From Flavobacteriales bacterium UBA1958 (lineage in GTDB: Bacteria > Bacteroidota > Bacteroidia > Flavobacteriales_D > Sanyastnellaceae), in NCBI GenBank assembly GCA_002336675.1, contig DDEI01000073.1:1-29554 (forward strand): a stretch of DNA of 29,554 nt, read 5' to 3'. Of the stretch, positions 24,048 to 29,554 are shown piece by piece. A model generated the notes under the pieces. It was not told where the DNA came from and searched no databases. It saw nothing but the letters and a program-made list of their open reading frames with translations. Both the position numbers and the translations under genes were made by a program. The first letter of the stretch is position 1. Each line of letters starts with the position of its first letter.

Positions 24048-25154
24048 TCAAAGAGAATAAAGCGCCCAGCCTAAAATAGCTCCACCTATGATGGTGTAAA
24101 TAGCATTTGGCTTTTTAGTTAAGAAAGTATACCCGATACTTAAAGCTGCTATAACCCAAGCTGGCCAATCCACAAGGCTTCCAGATGCCATTTTAAATAA
24201 AACAGCCAGCATTACTGCTAAAGCAGAAATATTTACTGCATCTAGGAAATAAGAAAGAATTTTAATTTTTCTCATCTTAAGCATGTAATCATGAAATACC
24301 CAAACGAAAATAAAAGAAGGAAGAAAAATCCCTAATGTCGCAGCTAGAGCACCCATAAAACCACCTAGTTGATAGCCTATAAATGTAGAAGTAGATAATA
24401 CTGGACCTGGAGTAAACTGACCTACACCTATAGCATCCATGAGTTCCTTAGTGCTCAGTAAACCTCTGCTTACCAGTTCAGGTTCTAGGTAAGCGAATAG
24501 GACATAACCACTCCCATAAAGAATAGAACCTACTTTAAGGAAAGTAAAGAAGATGCCCCAGGTAGTAAGAGAAGTACCAGCCATACCAGTAGTTATTATA
24601 CCCAGAGAGAAACTATTTAAGGAGTTCTGACTTTTATTCTTGAAGTAGAAATAAAGCATACCAAAGATTCCACCTGTAATCAAAGCTAAAATTTCATGAA
24701 CTCCGAGAAGAGCTGCCGCGAATACTCCTGCGCCTATAATCCCCAGTTCCCATCCTTTTAATGCTTTCTTTCCTAGCTTATACACTGCGGCTGCTATCAC
24801 TGCCAATACAGCAGGTGTAATTCCTTTTACGAAAGGCTCTACATGGGGTAGATTTCCATATTCTACATAAAGAAAAGCTAGAATTACAGTAATTACTACA
24901 GCGGGAAGAATGAATGAAAAACCAGCAACAAATAAGCCTAAAACGCCACCTCTTTTATAACCACAGTGCATGGTCATTTCTGTGGAGTTAGGGCCAGGAA
25001 TAATGTTGGTGGCACCTATTAAATCTAAAAACTCCTGTTCAGTCATCCATTTTCGTTTCTGAATGATTTCTTCATCCATCATCGCTATATGTGCTGCAGG
25101 TCCACCAAAGGCGAATAAACCAAGCTTGAAGAAAACTGAGGCTATTTCTTTCAT
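24048..25154 (-). CDS. chrA: Chromate-transporter (CHR) family protein, two-domain
   Basis: 368 residues, a full-length two-domain CHR protein with about ten hydrophobic segments in the inner membrane. CHR proteins with known function export chromate driven by the proton gradient, but many members have unknown substrates. Seen: the first CHR domain with KLGLFAFGGPAAHIAMM (10-26), a basic EEIIQKRKWMTEQEFLD segment, and NIIPGPNSTEM (50-60); a hydrophilic break near 172-180 (KNKSQNSLN); and the second domain with KVGSILYGSGYVLFAYLEPE (207-226) and GQFTPGPVLSTSTFIGYQLGG (245-265). It converges on the hydrolase gene. No chrB regulator lies nearby, so chromate as the real substrate is uncertain. 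Confidence 0.88.
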   Translation of the reverse strand: MKEIASVFFKLGLFAFGGPAAHIAMMDEEIIQKRKWMTEQEFLDLIGATNIIPGPNSTEMTMHCGYKRGGVLGLFVAGFSFILPAVVITVILAFLYVEYGNLPHVEPFVKGITPAVLAVIAAAVYKLGKKALKGWELGIIGAGVFAAALLGVHEILALITGGIFGMLYFYFKNKSQNSLNSFSLGIITTGMAGTSLTTWGIFFTFLKVGSILYGSGYVLFAYLEPELVSRGLLSTKELMDAIGVGQFTPGPVLSTSTFIGYQLGGFMGALAATLGIFLPSFIFVWVFHDYMLKMRKIKILSYFLDAVNISALAVMLAVLFKMASGSLVDWPAWVIAALSIGYTFLTKKPNAIYTIIGGAILGWALYSL

Positions 25155-25191
25155 TTTTAAAAATTCTAATAACCTGCGAAACTAGTTATTC

Positions 25192-25231
25192 AGCACAAAG
25201 GTTATGTTAACTAAAAATTATGTTTTGTGCT
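25192..25231. repeat. Inverted repeat upstream of chrA
   Basis: AGCACAAA (25192-25199) and TTTGTGCT (25224-25231) are perfect 8-bp inverted repeats 24 nt apart, within 80 bp upstream of the chrA ATG at 25154 (minus). On the minus strand the copy at 25192-25199 covers the TTTG of a near-consensus -7 box (AACCTTTG). Candidate operator. Confidence 0.35.
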
Positions 25232-25284
25232 TTTAAATTGACTAGTGATATAGATTGCGTGTACAATGTATCAGCTTGGATGTG

Positions 25285-25315
25285 AAAAAACAATTTAGCT
25301 GTAGATGTGTTTTTT
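25285..25315 (-). terminator. Weak A/T hairpin downstream of the small lipoprotein gene
   Basis: AAAAAACA (25285-25292) and TGTTTTTT (25308-25315) are inverted repeats with a 15-nt loop. On the minus strand the structure ends in a T run and lies 32 nt past the lipoprotein stop. The stem is almost all A-T, so the call is weak. Confidence 0.25.
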
Positions 25316-25346
25316 TTACTACAATAACACTATGCTTTACATTTAG

Positions 25347-25766
25347 TTATCTCTTTTTGTAGTTGTTGAAGTTTACTCCTTTGGTATCTAAAACAATCCA
25401 GTCAGCATCACCCCACTCCTCTGAATGAACGGTAGCTATTTCAGCGGAGACTTCTAATAGTTTACTTTTTGAATTCCCTCTTAATACGAAGGTTTTTCCA
25501 TCCTCTAGAGTAACGATGATGGATAAAAAACCAGTTTTAATGTGTAATCCAGGAACAGTGACAGACTGGGCTATTTCTCTCTTGAATCTTATAAGCTGTC
25601 TTTTGTTGAGTACAAATTCACCATTTATGTTATTCATGCCTACCTTCTGAATGCCTGATATATCTATATAGTAGGAGATAGGTTGTGGATGTTTAGGTGC
25701 GTTGCAACGCGAAAGAGCGATACACGAAAAAACAAGAAAAGGTAAGATTGACTTAAATTTTAGCAC
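25347..25766 (-). CDS. Small putative lipoprotein of unknown function
   Basis: 139 residues. The start codon is GTG (25764-25766); no in-frame ATG lies between the upstream stop and residue 40. The N-terminus KFKSILPFLVFSCIALSRC is a signal peptide with Cys15 or Cys20 as possible lipid-anchor; neither is a perfect lipobox (VFSC, LSRC). The mature part is a single small beta-rich domain with ITVxLEDGKTFVLRG-like strands (about 84-98) and an acidic EEWGDADWIVLDTKG segment near the end. I do not recognise the family. It lies in the same orientation as chrA, 192 nt upstream of it, with a weak hairpin between, and is divergent from the acyl-CoA synthetase gene. Confidence 0.65.
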   Translation of the reverse strand: MLKFKSILPFLVFSCIALSRCNAPKHPQPISYYIDISGIQKVGMNNINGEFVLNKRQLIRFKREIAQSVTVPGLHIKTGFLSIIVTLEDGKTFVLRGNSKSKLLEVSAEIATVHSEEWGDADWIVLDTKGVNFNNYKKR

Positions 25767-25825
25767 TCTTAAAAATAGCGAAACTCCCCATAGCAGATAC
25801 TTCGTGTTTTTTAAACACTTTTTTA

Positions 25826-25833
25826 TAAATTTA
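25826..25833. promoter_or_regulatory. Self-complementary -7-like box between divergent genes
   Basis: TAAATTTA fits TAnnTTTG except for the last base and is its own reverse complement, so it could serve the acyl-CoA synthetase gene (ATG 25861, 27 nt away) or the lipoprotein gene (GTG 25766, 59 nt away). The same octamer stands 5 nt before rnpB. No clear -33 element. Confidence 0.3.
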
Positions 25834-25860
25834 GCAGATTGTAATCCATACTAGACATCC

Positions 25861-27636
25861 ATGAACACACCGAAGCGATTATTTGATTTTGCATACTATC
25901 AATTAGAACATTTTCCACTGGAAAAAATGATGACTTCTAAGGTAGAAGAAGTGCATAAAACCTATTCTACTAAAGAGTATATAGATGCGGTAAATTCCTG
26001 CAGCAGAGGATTGTTAAAGCTCGGAGTGAAACCAGGAGATAATATAGGATTAATCAGCCATAATAATAGGTGTGAGTGGAACATAATGGATGCGGCTATT
26101 CTGCAGTTAGGAGCTATTAATGTGCCTATTTATCCTACCATGACAGAAAGTGATTATGAGTATATATTAAACCATGCAGAACTGTCTTACTGCTTCGTAA
26201 GTAATGCCGATTTATTTCATAAAGTAAGCAGAATAAAAGACAATGTGCCATCCTTGATTTCTATCTATACCTTCGAGCCTGTAGCAGATGCCCCGAGATG
26301 GACAGATATACATGAAGCTCCAGATGAAACTTTGCAGCAGGCAGTAGACAAGTTAAAAGACGGAGTAAAAGAGGATGATTTAGCCACTATAATTTACACC
26401 TCAGGAACTACAGGTTTACCCAAAGGAGTGATGCTCTCGCACAAAAACGTATCTTCAAACACTATAGCCTCCACTTTTAGGCTGCCAGCCATGGAGAAAG
26501 GAACTACGAGAGTTCTTAGTTTTCTTCCGGTATGTCATATTTATGAGAGAGTGATACATTACATGTATATGTATAATGGAGCTCATATTTTCTTCGCAGA
26601 AAGTCTAGAAACCATAAAAGAGGATTTGGCGTTCTCTAAGCCGCACATGTTTACGGCTGTTCCTCGATTATTAGAGAAATTTTATGACGGAATAGTAGCT
26701 AAGGGAACTGCTGCTGGTGGAGTTAAAGGAATGATATTTAACTGGGCGCTGAGCGTAGCTCTAGCTTGGGAGCCAGATAAAAAAAATGGAAGCTTTTATG
26801 AGTGGAAATTAGCCTTAGCGCGTAAGCTAGTGTTCTCTAAAGTAAAAGAAGCTTTAAGCTTAACAGATATTATGGCTGTGGCTAGCGGTAGTGCCGCGTT
26901 GCAATCAAGACTAGCACGGTTCTTCAATGGTGCTGGAATTCCAGTATTAGAAGGGTATGGTTTGACAGAAACATCTCCAGTCTGCACCGTAAATGCAGAC
27001 AATTCTCCAGGCTTACTGAAAATAGGAACCGTAGGTAAAGCTATAAGAGATGTAGAAATAGCATTCGCAGCAGATGGAGAAATAAAAATAAAAGGACCTA
27101 ACGTAATGCTGGGGTATTATAAAGACCCAGAAAAAACTGCTGAAGTTTTAAAAGAGGATTGGTTCTATACTGGAGATATCGGAGAATTGGACTCAGAAGG
27201 CTTTTTAAAGATTACCGACCGCAAAAAAGAACTATTTAAAACCTCAGGAGGTAAGTATGTGGCTCCACAGCTTCTAGAGAACGCTATGAAGGCATCTAGA
27301 TTCATAGACCAAATAATGGTAGTGGGAGAGAATAAAAAGTTTCCCGCAGCGCTAATAGTGCCAAACATAGAGGTATTAAGAGAGTGGTGCAGAAGACATA
27401 AAATAGAGGTGAACCTAACGAAGGATATTATCGCTAATAAACAGGTTCAGGAAAGGGTTTGGAGAGATGTAGAAAAACTGAATTCCGAATTTGCTCAGTG
27501 GGAGAAAATTAAAAAAATCACTCTTCTTGAAAAGGAGTTCTCTATCGAAGGAGGGGAGTTAACTCCAACGATGAAGTTAAAAAGAAAGCCTATTCTCCAT
27601 AATTACAGCAGTTTAATTGAAGAACTTTACGCTTAA
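25861..27636 (+). CDS. Long-chain fatty acid-CoA ligase (AMP-dependent synthetase)
   Basis: 591 residues, typical of Bacteroidota long-chain acyl-CoA synthetases. It activates fatty acids with ATP to acyl-AMP and then acyl-CoA for lipid synthesis or beta-oxidation. Seen: P-loop-like IIYTSGTTGLPKG (177-189), FLPVCHIYER (221-230), A5 motif EGYGLTETSP (364-373), A7 FYTGDIG (435-441), the hinge DRKKELFKTSGGKYVAP (453-469), and a C-terminal segment with the conserved ELTPTMKLKRK (about 569-579) that holds the catalytic Lys. The hydrophobic PHMFTAVPRLLEKFYDGI stretch favours the long-chain (FAA1/FadD15-like) subgroup. No signal peptide. The stop codon overlaps the next ATG by one base (TAATG), so the channel gene is co-transcribed and likely translationally coupled. 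Confidence 0.93.
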   Translation: MNTPKRLFDFAYYQLEHFPLEKMMTSKVEEVHKTYSTKEYIDAVNSCSRGLLKLGVKPGDNIGLISHNNRCEWNIMDAAILQLGAINVPIYPTMTESDYEYILNHAELSYCFVSNADLFHKVSRIKDNVPSLISIYTFEPVADAPRWTDIHEAPDETLQQAVDKLKDGVKEDDLATIIYTSGTTGLPKGVMLSHKNVSSNTIASTFRLPAMEKGTTRVLSFLPVCHIYERVIHYMYMYNGAHIFFAESLETIKEDLAFSKPHMFTAVPRLLEKFYDGIVAKGTAAGGVKGMIFNWALSVALAWEPDKKNGSFYEWKLALARKLVFSKVKEALSLTDIMAVASGSAALQSRLARFFNGAGIPVLEGYGLTETSPVCTVNADNSPGLLKIGTVGKAIRDVEIAFAADGEIKIKGPNVMLGYYKDPEKTAEVLKEDWFYTGDIGELDSEGFLKITDRKKELFKTSGGKYVAPQLLENAMKASRFIDQIMVVGENKKFPAALIVPNIEVLREWCRRHKIEVNLTKDIIANKQVQERVWRDVEKLNSEFAQWEKIKKITLLEKEFSIEGGELTPTMKLKRKPILHNYSSLIEELYA

Positions 27637-28529
27637 TGGCACTGAATTACAGAGAGTCTGGTGAAAATACAGGATGGAAGCTCCGCCTTCATGAAATTAT
27701 TTATGAAGCAGACACGACTTCGGGTAGGAGGTTCGATGTTCTTCTTTTATGTCTGATTATAGGAAGTGTGGGAGTAGTTATGCTGGAGAGCGTAGCATCT
27801 ATTAATAACAGGTTTGGTAATGTTTTAATAGCCATAGAATGGGCGTTCACCATCTTTTTCACCTTTGAATATATTGCTAGGATAGTCACTGTGAAAAAAC
27901 CATTGAAGTACATGTTTAGCTTCTTCGGGATTATAGATTTACTTTCTATTCTTCCTTCTTACCTAGGATTATTTATAGGGTCGGGAAGCAGTAGTTTAAG
28001 AACCTTAAGAATACTCAGGTTAATGAGAGTGTTTAGAGTGTTAAAGCTCATAGGGTTTTTAAAAGAAGCTAGATTTCTCTCTAAATCTTTACAAGCCAGT
28101 AAATCTAAAATCTTAGTATTTCTAATGGCTGTGCTGATGGTAGTGACGATCACTGGTACATTAATGTACATTATAGAAGATGAAAGTGCAGGGTTTGATA
28201 GCATTCCTAGGAGTATTTACTGGGCTATAGTAACGCTTACCACCGTAGGTTATGGAGATATCTCTCCCCAAAGTGAGCTCGGGCAGCTTTTGGCCAGTAT
28301 GATTATGCTTATAGGTTATGCTATAATAGCTGTTCCCACCGGAATAGTTTCTTCTGAAATGGCTGTTCAGGCTAGGAGGGATAAGCAGGAAGAGTCAGGT
28401 GTTCAGAGGAGTTTGGGTAAAGAGGATTCTTCGAATACACAGAGCTGTCAGAACTGTAATTTTATATTTCATGATGATGATGCCGACTTCTGTAAAAAGT
28501 GCGGAGAGCACCTGAATGTGAGGCGTTGA
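27636..28529 (+). CDS. Voltage-sensor-type potassium channel with C-terminal zinc ribbon
   Basis: 297 residues, a six-transmembrane ion-transport protein in the inner membrane. Seen: S1 near 33-51, S2-S3 at about 63-108, an arginine-rich S4 LRTLRILRLMRVFRVLKLIG (121-140) with Arg every third residue, S5 near 159-179, the K+ selectivity filter TTVGYGD (202-208), and S6 at about 217-239. The cytosolic tail ends in a zinc ribbon with CxxC pairs Cys271/Cys274 and Cys286/Cys289. It should be a K+ channel opened by voltage; the ribbon may sense metal or redox state or join subunits, which is inference. The ATG overlaps the acyl-CoA ligase stop by one base. I recall similar tails in other Flavobacteriales channels. 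Confidence 0.92.
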   Translation: MALNYRESGENTGWKLRLHEIIYEADTTSGRRFDVLLLCLIIGSVGVVMLESVASINNRFGNVLIAIEWAFTIFFTFEYIARIVTVKKPLKYMFSFFGIIDLLSILPSYLGLFIGSGSSSLRTLRILRLMRVFRVLKLIGFLKEARFLSKSLQASKSKILVFLMAVLMVVTITGTLMYIIEDESAGFDSIPRSIYWAIVTLTTVGYGDISPQSELGQLLASMIMLIGYAIIAVPTGIVSSEMAVQARRDKQEESGVQRSLGKEDSSNTQSCQNCNFIFHDDDADFCKKCGEHLNVRR

Positions 28530-28583
28530 AAACTTTGTTGACAGAACTGTGAGATTTCTTTTCTAACCCTGCTTAGGGAATTC

Positions 28584-28591
28584 TAAATTTG
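28584..28591 (+). promoter_or_regulatory. Candidate -7 promoter element for the orphan gene
   Basis: TAAATTTG is an exact TAnnTTTG, ending 24 nt before the ATG at 28616. The TTG inside it is the first possible start of the open frame (28589), which argues that this TTG is part of the promoter and not a start codon. No -33 TTG at normal spacing. Confidence 0.4.
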
Positions 28592-28615
28592 GAACAGACC
28601 CAAATCCATAGAGTC

Positions 28616-29161
28616 ATGCTAACTTTATTACGAAAGAAGAAACTTACAGATAACCAAGTAGCAAATATTTTTGTGAATGGTATTATAGAAACGGCAGAAA
28701 CGGCTTTTCCTGAGCTAGCTGGGTTTATTAATGATTGTCCTGAATTTACTGCTTCCCCTAGTTTAGAGGAGAAAGACTACGGACGTTTTTTAATGATAAT
28801 AGCTGCCAGCAATATGTCTCAGATATCGAAACACTTTCATGATGGTCATGATAAGAGAATAGCTCGTTTCTGTTTAGATAAATTTGCTCAAGTTTTCGAG
28901 TTGAAACCAGAAGATTTTGCCCGTAAGATTAAGAGCTACAAGAATTTCATGGGGAGAGTGAATCACCCGAGTAAGAACCCTGTTTACGCTATGTCTAAAG
29001 CGATGTTTTTTAAGTATAAATTAAATGACTTTCAGGAATCTTACTTTCAGGAAATGAATACACCGAATCCTATTTTTCTAAAAAACTTGGATGAGTGGAT
29101 GAAGAATTTTCTCTGGGACTGGGGCACATTTGTAGATAAGTATAGAATAGTGGAAGGTTAA
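28616..29161 (+). CDS. Conserved-looking protein of unknown function
   Basis: 181 residues from ATG 28616. I do not recognise it. It is soluble, without signal peptide or membrane segment, and probably mostly helical. Features: a basic start (LLRKKKLTDNQVANIFVN), aromatic-rich stretches, SKHFHDGHDKRIARFCLDKF (about 72-91) with His-rich spacing, RVNHPSKNPVYAMSKAMFFKYKL (113-135), and a Trp-rich end (EWMKNFLWDWGTF). The longer frame starts at a TTG inside a -7-like box and adds nine residues; the ATG is preferred. It follows the channel gene by 86 nt in the same direction, possibly as a separate transcript. Codon use matches its neighbours, so it does not look imported. Confidence 0.7.
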   Translation: MLTLLRKKKLTDNQVANIFVNGIIETAETAFPELAGFINDCPEFTASPSLEEKDYGRFLMIIAASNMSQISKHFHDGHDKRIARFCLDKFAQVFELKPEDFARKIKSYKNFMGRVNHPSKNPVYAMSKAMFFKYKLNDFQESYFQEMNTPNPIFLKNLDEWMKNFLWDWGTFVDKYRIVEG

Positions 29162-29258
29162 TGCTAAAACCAGTCATGTAGAGTTTTATTCCTGACTATT
29201 GCAGGGGCCTCTGTAATCCGATAATTTATTGGTCTTTTATCCTTACATTTTTGAATAT

Positions 29259-29304
29259 TCTCATAGAACTATGAGAGCTGTTTGCTAGGTCATAGAACTT
29301 TTTT
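29259..29304 (+). other. Two mutually exclusive hairpins, the second terminator-like
   Basis: Hairpin 1: TCTCATAG (29259-29266) with CTATGAGA (29269-29276), minimal loop. Hairpin 2: CTATGA (29269-29274) with TCATAG (29290-29295), 15-nt loop, followed by AACTTTTTT to 29304. Both use CTATGA, so they cannot form together. A 10-bp direct repeat TCATAGAACT (29261-29270 and 29290-29299) underlies this. It may simply end the orphan gene's transcript, or act as an attenuator before the gene at 29379. Confidence 0.35.
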
Positions 29305-29378
29305 ATTTGGATTCTTTCACAGAGGATGTTTCGTTAAATTTTACCTACCTTTTTTCCTACGAATAACTGAATAGAATT

Positions 29379-29554
29379 ATGAGCTTAGATTTTAATGACA
29401 TACAGCAGAGGAAACCTATTTATAAAATAAAGGCCCCACTCAAGGAGCATTTAAAACAATACTCAAGATACGCCGAGCTCCCTATTTCTTATGATGACTT
29501 ATGTCAGTACACCGATTTAGTTTCTATTACAGATGATTCAGGTGTTCCCACACT
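29379..29554 (+). CDS. N-terminal fragment of an unidentified protein, cut by window end
   Basis: An ATG at 29379 opens a frame that stays open to the last base, giving 58 complete codons (MSLDFNDIQQRKPIYKIKAP as the first 20 residues, then a charged, soluble-looking stretch with SRYAELPISYDDL). There is no signal peptide. A near-consensus -7 box TAAATTTT (29335-29342) with TTTG at 29306-29309 (25-nt spacer) lies upstream. The frame and codon use look genuine, but too little is present to name the family. Confidence 0.6.
   Translation, partial: MSLDFNDIQQRKPIYKIKAPLKEHLKQYSRYAELPISYDDLCQYTDLVSITDDSGVPT

Noticed and set aside
1..29554. CRISPR arrays, tRNA genes and insertion sequences
   Set aside because: I looked for regularly spaced repeats, TTCGA-type T-loops and transposase motifs through the intergenic regions and found none.

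Overview
This window reads as a piece of a Bacteroidota chromosome, most likely an AT-rich, probably marine member of the Flavobacteriales. The support is: a secreted protein with a type IX secretion (T9SS) C-terminal sorting domain; a T9SS Plug-family (DUF5103) gene; a very long TamB beside tsaD; a complete Na+-pumping NADH:quinone reductase operon; starts without Shine-Dalgarno sequences; and -7 elements of the Bacteroidota type TAnnTTTG in front of many genes. I see no prophage, insertion sequence, CRISPR array or tRNA. Most of the window is core metabolism and envelope biology.

Layout. 1-2570: an intrinsic terminator of an off-window gene, then a large secreted SprB-repeat-like protein with its own terminator. 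2913-8387: tamB (minus) and tsaD (plus), divergent. 8586-11625: a DEAH-type helicase (minus), divergent from uracil-DNA glycosylase (ung), which overlaps a lipoprotein gene by 13 nt. 11929-13691: apaG and the T9SS Plug gene (minus). 13837-19951: nqrABCDEF as one tight operon with a clear promoter and terminator, followed at 20058 by apbE, whose product attaches FMN to NqrB and NqrC. 21464-21840: RNase P RNA (rnpB), with a glycosyltransferase gene starting only about 14 nt after it. 22975-25766: an alpha/beta hydrolase (plus), then a chromate-type transporter and a small putative lipoprotein (minus). 25861-28529: a long-chain acyl-CoA synthetase overlapping by one base a voltage-sensor-type K+ channel with a C-terminal zinc ribbon. 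28616-29161: an orphan protein. 29379 to the end: the start of a gene cut by the window edge.

How the genes work together. The best-defined unit is respiratory: NqrA-F oxidise NADH, reduce quinone and export Na+, and the adjacent ApbE flavinylates NqrB and NqrC. A second theme is the envelope: TamB (outer-membrane protein or lipid transport), a T9SS cargo, the T9SS Plug, and several lipoproteins. Several start codons were moved from the longest open frame to a better-supported one (tamB, apaG, Plug, the glycosyltransferase and the orphan at 28616).

I did not find a clear new multi-gene system. The most unusual signals are non-coding: a nested long hairpin between the convergent hydrolase and chrA genes, rnpB abutting a glycosyltransferase, a perfect 17-bp palindrome between Plug and nqrA with a degenerate copy upstream of the T9SS cargo gene, and a pair of mutually exclusive hairpins ahead of the last gene.
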